Shown here in pieces: positions 20,215 through 31,038 of a DNA stretch of 64,000 nt. The notes below the pieces were generated by a model. That model had not been told where the DNA came from. It saw only the letters and a program-made list of their open reading frames with translations, and did not search any database. The translations under genes and the position numbers were made by a program. The DNA is from Helianthus annuus (taxonomy: Eukaryota; Streptophyta; Magnoliopsida; Asterales; Asteraceae). Where the stretch lies: contig NC_035436.2 in NCBI RefSeq assembly GCF_002127325.2, forward strand, positions 26,165,854-26,229,853. The letters run 5' to 3'. Position 1 is the stretch's first letter. Every line of letters starts with the position of its first letter.

Positions 20215-21531
20215 GGGTAAATTACTTTTTGAGTCCGTGGGTTTTATAGGTTTTAACCACTTGAGTCCAAAAGCAAAAAGTTTAACGACCTGAGTCCCCA
20301 TAAGCATTTTCTTTAACCATTTGAGTCCAAATTTCTAACATTGTTAGAATTTTTTGGTTAAGTATTGTTAAATGACCAACCTACCCTTATAGTTATAAAA
20401 TAAAAAAATATTTCTCTGTCTCTCTTATCTCCCCCTTATCTCTTCATCTTCAATCTCCAAACCTAATTTCATCCCTTTTTCATCACCCACAACTTCAATC
20501 TCTGTTGTTGCAGATTGAAAATCAACCAACATGGTCAAGAAATCGATGAACCAAACCTCAAAACGATAACAAATATCAGATAAAAACACTTAATTAAAAA
20601 CATATAAAATAACACAAAACAGAGATTAAACTTATAATGTTGGACTTGGATCCATCTTAAAACATAAAAACCATAACAATGTTCAGCAAAACCCTAACAG
20701 ACAAAACACATGTAATATCAAATAAAAAACATAAAACTGTAAAAAAAAACATAACATTCTTCCATCAGTACCTCCTTCCAGCACCACCACCACCACCATA
20801 TCCAACATAACCACCACCACCAGGAATCCCACCGGAAACCACCGGCACATCCTCTTTCAACACAATCCCTGACAGCTCACTCATCCCCAACGAAGCAAGC
20901 AAATCAATCGTCTCCTTATCAACCTCAAACCTATCAACTTTAATAGCGGATTCATCCAGAACAAAGTCCATACGCCTCTCTCTCTCCTCCTCCTGCAGCT
21001 TCAGCGAGATGCCTCTCACCGGACCTTTCTGGATCCTCTTCATAAGGTGAGTTGAGAACCCTACGATCTTGTTACGGAGCCTTTTGGACGGGATGATGGC
21101 TACTTCTTCTAGAACCTTCTTGTTGGTGTGGAAATCAATAAGTTCTTCACCGGTGGTGGGGCTGCGGCGGTTGCCGGAGTAGCTAAGGCGATGATTTCTT
21201 GACCATGTTGGTTGATTTTCAATCTGCAACAACAGAGATTGAAGTTGTGGGTGTTATGGGTGATCAAAAGAGGATGAAATTAGGTTTGGGGATTGAAGAT
21301 AAAGAGATAAGGGGGAGATAAGAGAGACAGAGAAATATTTTTTTATTTTTTAGTTATAAGGGTATTTTGGTCATTTAACAATAGTTAACCAAAAAATTCT
21401 AACAGTATTAGAAATTTGGACTCAAATGGTTAAAGAAAAAGCTTATGGGGACTCAGGTCGTTAAACTTTTTGCTTTTGGACTCAAGTGGTTAAAACTAAT
21501 AAAACACAGGGACTCAAAAATTAATTTACCC
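20215..21531. mobile_element. Pack-MULE carrying a ribosomal protein S17 fragment
   Basis: Long terminal inverted repeats of about 335 bp (20215-20545 and 21193-21531) begin GGGTAAATTA and share GAGTCCAAAAGCAAAAAG. The 9-bp target duplication TAACTGAAT sits at 20206-20214 and 21532-21540. Length, TIR and 9-bp duplication are typical of Mutator-like elements. The single-copy interior between the arms is host RPS17 sequence. It lies inside element B and so is younger than B. Confidence 0.95.
20765..21232 (-). pseudogene. RPS17: Captured 40S ribosomal protein S17 (eS17) C-terminal two thirds
   Basis: eS17 is a structural protein of the cytosolic small ribosomal subunit. From about 21145 the minus strand reads [20 protein letters not shown], then [33 protein letters not shown] and [20 protein letters not shown], a near-exact match to plant eS17. 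The tail is glycine-rich and ends GGAGRRY. The normal N-terminus (the basic segment before DFHTNKK) is replaced by sequence read out of the MULE TIR, starting [10 protein letters not shown] at 21232. The frame is fully open over 155 codons with no intron, so a chimeric protein could be made. I treat it as a captured fragment because the N-terminal rRNA-binding part is missing. Confidence 0.9.
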
Positions 21532-21609
21532 TAACTGAATTTCAGTTATTAACATTTATTAGAAAAATTCCCTCCTAAATTACACGCCAAAAACATCATT
21601 ATATAAACG

Positions 21610-21873
21610 ATGAAGAAACATCGCTTCAATAATCACTTCAATCTATCCAGTTCTGCAAAAACATCTTTAACCAAAAACGCCAATTTAACCAAAACGCCAA
21701 AAATGCCAACAATCGTTTCGTGGAGATACACTCTGGCAATCAGGCGATTCATCCTGCGTTTTGACAACAGAAGGAGGGTGTATGTTAGGACAATCAAGGT
21801 AATTTTGAAGATGGAAGAAGAGGTACAGGGGTATCCTGTCCCTTGGCATCGCTCTGGACAACGAATGCCATGA
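21610..21873 (+). CDS. Small unrecognised basic ORF of element B
   Basis: 87 codons behind a TATA-like word (ATTATATAAACG near 21597). The product is basic (RRFILRFDNRRRVYVRTIKV) and has no domain I recognise. It ends eight bases before the next ORF in another frame, so the two may be parts of one gene split by a frameshift or by splicing. It lies just right of the Pack-MULE, which may have separated it from its original 5' region. Confidence that it is a real protein is low. Confidence 0.35.
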   Translation: MKKHRFNNHFNLSSSAKTSLTKNANLTKTPKMPTIVSWRYTLAIRRFILRFDNRRRVYVRTIKVILKMEEEVQGYPVPWHRSGQRMP

Positions 21874-21880
21874 AACACAT

Positions 21881-22285
21881 ATGCTTATGAAAGCATTAAC
21901 AAGGAAATTTGTACCAATCATAGAAGATGTAAAGCCGGACACTGTCATGACATCATGGCGTTTTGATGATGAAACAGATATGGTGACAGTTATATACGAC
22001 AACGGAGAACAGGAAGTCTACTGGCTTGAAAACATCATGACAAAGCAGGAGCTTGGTTTCATGGAAGAATTGCATAACCACACTTGTGTGAACATAGAAA
22101 TGGACTCAAATTTGGAGTTAATGCAAAACATGTTCAAGTGGAGGCTTCAGAATCTTCAGGAACAGGAAGCCGACTAAGGTGAAGGTGATGACATGATTGA
22201 AGATCCAGATGAAGACTCCGAGGAAGAAGATGACGTAAGTGATGGATACTTTTCGGATAAAGTACCTTCTGACGAAGGGCTTTAA
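21881..22285 (+). pseudogene. Unrecognised ORF of element B with acidic tail, one nonsense codon
   Basis: The reading frame from 21881 gives a 98-residue protein (FVPIIEDVKPDTVMTSWRFD, then a GEQEVYWLENI stretch). It stops at 22175 and, in the same frame, continues with an acidic run rich in D and E (EDPDEDSEEEDDV) to TAA at 22283. The open frame on both sides of the stop and the acidic C-terminus suggest one ancestral protein. No family is recognised. FAR1-type transposases of elements C and D also end in acidic tails, but nothing else links them. Confidence 0.45.
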
Positions 22286-23695
22286 TTTTTTTTCTTTTTT
22301 TTCTTCTATGTATTCTTCTTTTTTTAATATAATTAAATGATATATTTCTCTATTTATTTGCAAAACTCCAAAAAAATACTAAAAAAGGTTATTGCTTACA
22401 AAATGCCAGAAATAACAAAAAATATTTTTCCTGCTTAATATTTTATTTTCTCCGTTATTGTACTTTGTCATCTTGGTCTGCATAACGCCATTTAAGAAAA
22501 CCCAAACTTAGAAGATGGGACGTCTATCACCTATAAAACTGATAAAGCTGATCAAAAGAGTAACTGAAAAGACGGTTATTTTATTACAATCATTTATTAC
22601 AATAAAAAAGTCCCGCCTAAACTACGCGCCAAAAAACTCCTATAAGAGAGGAGTCTATACACAATGAACTGATCACACCCAGAAAAACAAACGTCATATC
22701 CTCTAGAAACCACTCACTTTAAAAACGCCAAAAAATGTTAGTTAAAATAACCACAGATGGCAAAGCTTTCACTGAATGGATTCTTCTTCTAAGGGGGTTA
22801 TCTGAATAATATTTTGCTGAAATAGATGGACAAATATTCAAGAAAAAGAGACTGATGACAGTGATATGTCATCATGTGAGCTTTGTTCTTGATGACTATA
22901 TGCATTGAAGAAAAGGATCAACACAAGAGTAAAATGCTATTTTGGGCTCTATTATTATAAATAGCATCAAGCAAGAGTTGATATTTAATGACATGCCACC
23001 AAACAATAATATCAAACCAAAACACAGGATGCCACTAAGCAGCTTCGTCTGAAAAAGTTTCAAAACGCCAAAAGAAATTCAAGAAGAAAAAAGAGGCTGA
23101 TGACAGTGAAGATTCGGAAGAGAAATTAGATTACCTTTTTTTAGTTTTTTTTTTATTTTCATTTTATATTGTTTTGTTATCAAGTTATATGTTGTTTTGT
23201 TATCTAATTCTCTACAAATAAAATACATTATTATATAAAACGCTAAAAACTACAAACACCAAAACGCTAGTAGTATGAAAACTGTGAGAACGGGTCCTGG
23301 CAAAACACCTTTTCAAATGTATTAAACGCCAAAAAATTTACTAAACGCCAAAAAAAAAACATTTGGTCTTATTGTAATCTTATGAAAATATAATGACTCG
23401 TAGTGAATTATTATACAAAACGCCTTAAAACGCTAAAAAATTGACTAGAATATGCTATAACGCCAAAAATTATCTATGTGACACAAAAACAATTATTTCA
23501 ACGCCAAAAAGTTTAATAAATACAATTAACACCAAAAAAATCTTAGATGCCAGAAAATGTTATAGCGTGTTCGGAAAATAAAAGAAGATTGAAAAGACAA
23601 AAAACCCCTCGGACCCTGATCATGTCCCGAGACACGTGTTTGGCCAGAATGCGTTCACACCGTTCTCACACTTTTGGGTGTTTTCTCCTGATCCC

Positions 23696-23696
<1 letters not shown>
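22286..23696. other. Non-coding right half of element B
   Basis: AT-rich DNA with motif sites and a second promoter-like copy near 22605-22660 of the one at 21555-21600 (CTAAACTACGCGCCAAAAA versus CTAAATTACACGCCAAAAA). A short broken ORF follows at about 22737-22910. This suggests an old duplication of a gene unit. Confidence 0.45.
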
Positions 23697-23774
<78 letters not shown>

Positions 23775-23778
23775 TATG
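23697..23778. repeat. (TA)n tract between elements B and C
   Basis: TA run to 23770, then GTATTAT before the first TIR base of C. Confidence 0.85.
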
Positions 23779-24005
23779 AGTAAGGATCCTGCGGAAAGTG
23801 TGTTTTTCCTAGAAAGTCTAGGAAGTGATCTGGTCCATCCGATTGGTGTGTTTAAGAGTTGAGATTAAATCAATGGCAATCTTGTAATATTTAACTTTAT
23901 TTAATAGATTGTTTTAAATGAGTAGGGGCAATTTCCTCAATAACAGTGTTTTAAATCAATCAAAATAACCGTCAGGATATCACATCTCCTTATCACACGA
24001 GAATT

Positions 24006-24008
<3 letters not shown>

Positions 24009-24042
<34 letters not shown>
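24009..24042. repeat. (CT)n tract
   Basis: CT microsatellite in the presumed promoter or leader of the Ulp1-type gene of element C. Confidence 0.9.
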
Positions 24043-24046
<4 letters not shown>

Positions 24047-24103
24047 CTCTCTCTAAACCCACAACGAAAACCCTCTAAAATCATACCAAATATACCTAAA
24101 ATA

Positions 24104-26203
24104 ATGGATGAAGATAAGAGATTTTCCAACTTCTATATACGTAAGATCAAGCGGTCATTGTGTTCCATGTTTTACTAGGACATTAGGGTTTATTCGTGTT
24201 TTACATTGAAGTATTTGATGTTTACAGGGAAGAGATTTAAAAAACAGGGGACTTTGAACAAGATGGATGGAAGCAAACTTGAAGTCGCCGGAAGCAGAGT
24301 TGAAGTCGCCGAAACCGTAGGTGTGTGTTTTAAAAAACAAATGTTTGTAGTATTACAGTTTATTGTCGATTAGTGTGTTTTTAGTGCTTGTATTTGGTAA
24401 TGTGTTGATGTTGGTGTGTTTTACTATAACTTTGTGTGTTTTACGGTGAGTTGGTGTAGGTTTTATAGAGGAGTAATTCGGGTTTGTGGATTGTGTTTTA
24501 AAAACTTTGTTTGTTAATGGGTTTTCCCACAAATGTGTTTTATGGTCAGTTTGTGTAGGTTTTATAGAGTAGTAATTTGGGTTTGTGGATTGTGTTTTAA
24601 TAACTTTGATTGCTACTGGGTTTTCTCATAAATGTGTTTTACTATGTTTCATGAACTGGTACCTGTGTGTTTTACAATTATGTTTGATTTGTTAACTTTT
24701 GAAAGCCTAATGAACTGTGGTTTATAAGGGGAATGTGGGATTAGGAATTGTGTTTTATAAAGCCTAAACAACTGTTTTTCAGTCAAACGGAGAAAGAGTG
24801 AGAGAATAAAAGGAAAATGTCTTTCAAAAAAACCCGGAAACAAACCTGACAAACCAATTAGGCTGGATGAATCAGACACAGAAGAATCATCACCTTTACA
24901 AGGTGCGGTTAGTTGTGGCGGTGAAGGGTGGGGGGTTACTTGTATAGTTAGCTGTCTAACCAGTTGTGTTTTTTTGTTACTAACAATTGAACATGTTAAC
25001 AAAACTACAAAAACTGTAGACAACAAAGTAGATTGCGCACAACAACCGCCTGCTGGCACCCTTCTGTCTGACATTGCAAATCTGTTTCCATACGTAATGG
25101 ATATAATGTCGATTTACAGTCGGAACCCCTCCAAAATCGTGAAATGCCCATATGTAAGTTAGATGAACAAACGTCAAACCATATGTTTGTTGTGGTAAAA
25201 CACAATGCATAATACTAACATCAACTTTTATGAGTTTTCTTTCAGCCGACGCGAGCAAGAAGGGTAGCGAAACAAAAAAAAGGCTACGGTTATACCAAAA
25301 GTCAATAAACCTAAAGAAGTAGCACACGGTAAATTGAAATTATGAACTAATTTTAATTAATAAAAAGTCTGACTTACTGATCGGCTTCATGTGTTGGTGT
25401 TTTGTCAGGTACCCCGATAGAAGATTCAGATGATGATTTTGACAACCCACCTTGGAAAAAAACGAGGTCGGGTGCTAGCCAACAAGTTTTTGAAAAACCA
25501 CAACGAGCCCTAGTTGCTAAGTCAAGCAAAGACTCAAAAACACGCAAGAGGTCAACAACAGTCAAAAATTACATACCACTTTCAGATGGGAAACTAACCT
25601 TGTGATTAGCTCTTAAGCACATGGGGGAGTTGATGGAATCTTTAAACGAAAATCAACGGGAGGCTATCAGAAACATAGGTTTCGGGTCAATACTTGGGTT
25701 TAAAATGGGTCCGATTCCCTCAGCTCTGGGTTGGTGGTTGGTAAATAACTACGACACTAAAACACGGGTCTTGAATTGCGGTAGCCACCACATTCAAATA
25801 ACGGAGGAATTGGTGAACGATGTGTTCGGCGTACCAAGAGGGAATGAAGAAATAAAGGAGGTTGAGAGAGCAAGTGCAGATTTCCACGAGGTTGTGGCGG
25901 AATGGAAAGGACAATTCGAAAACGCTCCTGCACGTTTGATGCCTGTTCAATTCAAAACATACATGCAGGTCCAAAAAGCGAGCGGGAGAATCTTTGTGTT
26001 AAACTTTTTGTTGTTCTACAACACACTGCTAGGAGAGACAACTACGAATTCATTAATTAATATGAGGTTTCTACCAGCCTTGCATCGAGGGATGAATATC
26101 AGAAGTTTTAACTGGTGTGAATACATGATCAGGTGTGTCGATCGAACGGTGGAAACATGGACACCAAAGGAACCCTTTCTTGGTCCAATGCCTTTGCTAG
26201 TGG
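24104..26203 (+). pseudogene. Ulp1-type gene of element C, 5' part with GFGSIL-type domain
   Basis: A likely first exon starts at ATG 24104 (MDEDKRFSNFYI) with donor CGTAAG. Further exon pieces lie at about 24228-24321, 24781-24900 (basic linker, then DESDTEESSP), 25019-25151, 25246-25328 and 25410-26203. The last contains IPLSDGKLTL, then from 25621 a conserved domain: NQREAIRNIGFGSILGFKMG, PSALGWWLVNNYD and ITEELVNDVFGVPRG, followed by a helical region ending EPFLGPMPLLV at a GTATGT donor. The domain is the N-terminal partner of Ulp1 protease in transposon-borne plant proteins. TGA at 25603 and frame problems in the 25246 exon break it. Introns are full of the TAAAACACA motif. The gene resumes after the copia insertion. 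Confidence 0.7.
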
Positions 26204-26525
26204 TATGTTCTGAATGCATATATAATTTTCTAATCACACACTGTGATTGTGCATTAAAACACATCTGTTTGCTGGTAAAACACATTAAGATAGTTTTAAC
26301 TTGCAAAGTGTTTGTTAAGCTCCAATATAATCACAACATGTTGTAAAAAACATTACGATGAAATGTGATCATCAAAAAACACAATGTGATGTAATGTGGC
26401 ATAGGAAAAACCATCAAAACACATTCAAGGTGTTGTTAAATAGCATTAGAACTGTTAAAACACAACCTAATGTATATAAAACCCTTAAAACACATCTGAT
26501 ATCAGTTGTTCGTCCTCTTTACAGG

Positions 26526-26593
26526 CATCATTGATACGTGACTAAAAGAAATTCAAAGAAGATGAGCCAAGAGCAGCTCATCTGATCGAAGAT
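26526..26593 (+). pseudogene. Ulp1-type gene of element C, exon split by the copia insertion
   Basis: After acceptor TTTACAG the exon reads ASLIRD, a TAA stop, then KKFKEDEPRAAHLIED. It is cut after GAAGAT by the copia element (target duplication AAGAT) and resumes at 46925 with ITQDDIE. The insertion is therefore in coding sequence. Confidence 0.6.
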
Positions 26594-27326
26594 TGTTGGG
26601 ATTGAACCCTGCCAAAGGAACAAATAATGAAAGCCAAAACTGGATCAGAGCAGTAGATCCAGAATAAGAAGATGTTTGCATGCAAGTCTCTCCCCTTGAA
26701 AGTGGTTTCAACATCTGCTGACCTCCTATCTATTGATCATACAATCTGTTGACCTACAACTGCTGATCTAGTCAAAGACTGATTGAAGAACTAAAGCCCT
26801 GCTGCCCAATCTGCTGCCTTGAGTCAAGCACTGCAGATCATGACAAGTACTGCTGGGTTCACAGCAGCGGAATGATGCAGCAGTAGTTTATGTTTACTTT
26901 ATGTAATGAATTCTAACATCAGTAGTTAGCATAGCAGTGTTTGTATAGGTCAGTTGTTAAGAGTTTGTTAGGAGGTTAGATGTCACTTTCATCGTGACGT
27001 CAGCTTAGATGCTCAGTAGTTTGCTAGTGCGTATAAATAGAACAGTGCTCTATACTGTTCTGTTTAGCTCATTCACCATCTTCTTCCTGCACGAACAAAT
27101 ACTGAGCTCGGGCTGAGGGTGAGTTTGCAAAGCATACATGCAATTGTAATCAAAGTTTGAAATAAATTTAAGCATTTGATTCTTTGTTGAAAATGTATGT
27201 TTGAAAGCATTTCTTCTGTTTGATTGTGAAAAGTTTGCTTCCATTTAATTTCCGCTGCACAACTTATTCATAAATCCATCTTAATTCAAACACAAATCAC
27301 AATCAATCCAAACTCAGATCCTAACA
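26594..27326 (+). repeat. 5' LTR of the SIRE-like element
   Basis: 733 bp. TATA-like CGTATAAATAGAACAG lies near 27030. Ends TG...CA. CTGCTG(A/C) words recur through the U3 part. Confidence 0.95.
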
Positions 27327-27327
27327 A

Positions 27328-27343
27328 TTGGTATCAGAGCTTG
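27328..27343 (+). promoter_or_regulatory. Primer binding site, initiator tRNA-Met
   Basis: TTGGTATCAGAGC begins two bases after the 5' LTR. It is the standard complement to the 3' end of plant initiator tRNA-Met used by Ty1-copia elements. Confidence 0.9.
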
Positions 27344-27491
27344 GACAGTCAAATTTGATTTAACAATCATTTTGACGTAAATAGTTCAGCTCGAAATCGT
27401 TGATACTGATAGTTTGTTCATCTTGTTGAAAAACAGAGCAAGGTTTAATCAACGATAAAGTTGATTAATCAGTGCCTGTAAAACAACCAGG

Positions 27492-30005
27492 ATGTCGTCA
27501 CAGTCTCAAGATGATAAGAATAACATTGGCTCGCTTTTTAAACCTCCTATGCTTAAAAGAAAGGAATACAACATCTGGGAGAGAAGGATGTGTCACATCC
27601 TTGCTCAACAGAACACTGGATGTTGGAGGTCTATTGTTTTCGGTCCTCATGTTCCTATGGTGCCAAGTGCTGAGGACACCAAGAAGTTCGTTCCTAAACC
27701 AACTGAAAATTATACTGAATCTGATTTTCAGAAGTTCGAACTTGATGCCAAAGCATTTAGCATCATAGCTTCTGCACTACCCAATGAAATCTATGCTGGG
27801 CTGTTACATTATAACAGTGCCAAAGAATTATGGGATGCATTGAAGGAACAATTTGGGGGAACGGAAGAGGTTATTGAAAACAACAGGGAAATTCTGAATC
27901 AGCAATATGAAACATTTTGTCACACCAAAGGGGAGTCACTAACCCAACAATTTGAACGTTTCAGTTGTCTCATCAGTGAACTAAGGCTTGTTAAAGTTAC
28001 ATTTCCAAATGCAACTCAAAATAGCAGGTTCCATAGATCATTGCCCGAAAAATGGGACACAATTGCTTGTATCACAAGGAATTCAGCTGAGTTTAAAGAT
28101 CTGACCCTGACCCAACTCCATGGTAGACTCCTGACCTATGAAAGGGAGTTAAACCAGAAAAGGAAGTTGCAAGAGTCTGGAAAAGTTGCTGATGACTATT
28201 CATTTGGCAGTACAGCTCTATTTGGTCAGGAAGAATCTGGTAGCAGCAGTAAGGATCAGAGTTATGATCAGTTTATTGACATAACTGCTGGTGGTAATTT
28301 TAACAACTCGGATTCTCACTCTGCAAATTATGCTTTCACTGCAAATACTGAAAACCAGATGTCAGATAACTTATGCTTTGAACTAAATGATTTGCAACAT
28401 TTTGATCCCAATGACTTAGAAGAGATGGACATTTTGCATCAATTGGCTTTGCTTAGTGTTAGAACAAGCAAATTCTATAAAAGAACAGGGAGAAAATTCT
28501 CAGGGCTTCATGGGAATTTAAGGGTGGGGTTGGATAAGTCAACAATCAAATGTTATAAGTGTAATAGGCTAGGTCATTTTGCTAGGGAATGTAGGAGTCA
28601 AACCACTGGTCCCATAATCACTCACCCTGGCTCAAACCCTAGACCACAACAACAAAACACTGTGCACTATATCCAATATGCCCCTGCAGCACATGTTAGC
28701 ACTGCTCATTATGCTGCAACCCCTGTGCCTATGCATTATGTTCAAACCACTGTTCCACAAATTTAGTATGTTCAGGCCCATGTTCCTCAGGCACAGGTGC
28801 AACCAGTTGCATCTCAACAAGCTGCTCCAACAGTGGTTCAACCAGATCAGCAAAGCTTCTTCACACAAAGCTTTGTTAATTGGAGCAGCATGCCTGAAGA
28901 ACTTGGTGATGAAAATTTTGCTCTCTATGCCTCTAATGATACTTTTGATGATGAATTTTGTTTGATGGCATTAGAGTCAATACCAGAAGGGATAGAAACT
29001 GAAGGTGAACAGCTAAGTGCTGAAATAGTGGATGAAGTTGCTAAAGCAGTGGTTACTGCAGTTGCTGGTGAACTACTGCTGGAAGAAAATTCAGAAACCC
29101 TGCTTGAACCACTGTCTGACCCCTGGTCCAAAGAAGACAAAAAGGAAGAAGAAAAGAAGAAAGCTGGTGAGGAAGAAGTTAGAGCTGATGAAGAAGGTAT
29201 TCATCAATGTGATTGTGCCATGATGGCTGCTGCTATGGTATCACCTCAAGTTCTTGAAAAACTGTGTTCAGACAAATGTATTATTGCATTTGCTAACATC
29301 AAAGAGGTAAATGAAAACCTTAGGAATAAAATCTTATCTGATGAAGTCAAATTTGAAAAGTCATTAAAAGAACTTAGAAACAAATTGGCTGAAAAAGATA
29401 AAGAGATCGGCAGTGTAAAAGAAGAGCAGAGCATTACCAAAACCCAACTTCAAACTATGGTAGAAAAATACCAAGTTTGTAAAAAGGAGTTAGAGTCTAC
29501 CCATATCACTTGTGAAAGATGGGTAGAATCTTGTAAAGGGTATGAGGTTATGCTTGAGAAACAGCTTAAAAGCAATGTCAAGTTTGATATAGGACATAGA
29601 AAATATGATGGTCTTGAAAACACTGCTGAAATACAAGCTGTTTCTTCTGAAATCATACCAACCAACAAAAGTGGCCAAAAAGTTAAAATAACTGACAAAC
29701 TTGGTAACAAAATTACTCTGTAAAGATCTGTGGGATCTTCAACTTTTGAAGAGATTGAGAAATACCAATTTAAACCCACATGGTCTGATGAGTGTGACAT
29801 CATGGAAAACTTCAAACCAATGGATTTCACAACCACTGATGGTGTAAAAGCTCCAAAAGCAAGGGTCATTCCTATCAAAGATATCCCAACAGAGGTTTAA
29901 AACTCTGTTGCAAAGGAATCTGAGAAAAGGAAGAAAAGAGAGAAGATTAGAAACCTGTTTTGTGATTTTTGTGAAAAGAGGAATCATCTAACAAAAGATT
30001 GTTTT
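27492..30005 (+). pseudogene. Gag region of the SIRE-like element
   Basis: Starts MSSQSQDDKNNIGSLFKPPM. The capsid part has WERRMCHIL, LWDALKEQFGG and the usual copia helical pattern over residues 20-230. A CCHC zinc knuckle CYKCNRLGHFAREC lies at about 28549-28590. An acidic and coiled-coil segment follows to 29723. One reading frame runs through, but TAG at 28764, TAA at 29721 and TAA near 29898 interrupt it. At 30005 it is cut by the second copia element and continues in the same frame at 37612. Such a long gag with a C-terminal coiled coil fits the SIRE/Maximus lineage. Confidence 0.9.
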
Positions 30006-30452
30006 TGTTAGTGCATGCATCTGTCGACTTCGTCTTGTATCGAGTCTTAGACTTTAGTGTATAGATCAGGGCACGTTTTACGAGAAAGTAACATGTTTAG
30101 GGTGTTGTAAAGTCTGATTTCGCTCCTAAGCCTAATTCCGCTCCTAATGTCATTTGGATGATTTCGAGTGGAATCACAAGAGTCAGATTCCGCTCCAAAT
30201 GGTTTGTTATGTTTCGGGCGGAATCACGAGCCTATATATAGGTTACTTTAGAGCGAAATCAGTATTAAGTTCCTTGTTTTCCATGCCGAAGTGCTGCCGG
30301 TGTGAGATTTGATTGTAAACAACGTCAGATCAATAAAATCAGTGTTTAAAGTGAAGATTTAGCTGTTTCTACGTTTGTTTCTTGTTTTCCGCACCTGAAA
30401 CAGAGTAAACCTCCTCTGAACGACTCATTCGGGTCAATCGCATGATCCTACA
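30006..30452 (+). repeat. 5' LTR of the gag-only element
   Basis: 447 bp. Contains several GATTTCGCTCC and GAGCGGAATCAC words. The primer site ATTGGTATCAGAGC follows at 30453. Confidence 0.95.
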
Positions 30453-30668
30453 ATTGGTATCAGAGCTCAGGAGGAGGAGTTCTGTAGAAATTAGCTGGAT
30501 TTCATTGAGATTTCTTACTTCTACACCATCTTTCTTCATCAGAACGAGATTTACCGGTCAAAACCTATTCAAATTTTCACAGACTGTGTGTAATTGACTA
30601 TTATCAAACCCCTGAAAGTTTGAGACTAAAATACGGCTTAAAAATGGACAAAATGAACTCGCGAACTG

Positions 30669-31005
30669 ATTCCGCTCGAACTGGATTTTTCTGATTTCGC
30701 TCTAAATATTGGACTGATTTCGCTCCAGGAGGCTGTTTTGCTGATTCCGCTCCAACTTTGGTGTTAATTTCGCTCCAAAGTATCATCTGATTTCGCTCCA
30801 GGCTGACAAACTTCTGATTCCGCTCCTGTGTACAGTGTGATTTCGCTCCAGACTACAAATTTCCTGATTTTGCTCCAGAGATACAAACATCTGATTCCGC
30901 TCCTGTGTACAGTGTGATTTCGCTCCAGACTACAAATTTCCTGATTTCGCTCCAAAGGGCTGTTTGCTATTTCGCTCGAACTGGTTATCTGTTAATTCCG
31001 CTCGA
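30669..31005 (+). repeat. Array of about 14 GAT(T/T)(T/C)CGCTCCA motifs in the leader
   Basis: The word CTGATTTCGCTCCA or CTGATTCCGCTCC recurs every 20-30 bases with different spacers, for example TGTACAGTG and ACTACAAATTTC, each used twice. The same word sits in both LTRs. The minus-strand ORFs here are by-products. Confidence 0.85.
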
Positions 31006-31038
31006 AACCAACTGTTTTTGAAATACGTGCATTGAAAA

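Larger units (their letters stand above)
21582..23545. repeat. Dispersed motif AACGCCAAAA (element B)
   Basis: Around a dozen copies or one-base variants occur at about 21582, 21694, 22627, 22725, 23065, 23325, 23343, 23420-23440, 23458, 23501 and 23531, mostly outside the ORF. It is scarce elsewhere in the window. Confidence 0.8.
19921..23696. mobile_element. Element B: TA-targeting DNA transposon, 3.8 kb
   Basis: The TIRs share AAAGTGTGAGAACGGTG and a following (A/T)GAACGC. The outer ends are GGGTCAGAATTTAGAGAAGA and, inverted, GGGATCAGGAGAAAACACCC. It is flanked by (TA)n at 19876-19920 and 23697-23770. It contains a Pack-MULE (20215-21531), small unrecognised ORFs and its own dispersed motif AACGCCAAAA. 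No transposase is recognised, so mobility would need a partner element. Confidence 0.85.

Noticed and set aside
28625..29880. Minus-strand and other-frame ORFs across the copia gag and pol
   Set aside because: They are shadows of the plus-strand polyprotein, with low-complexity or inverted composition.
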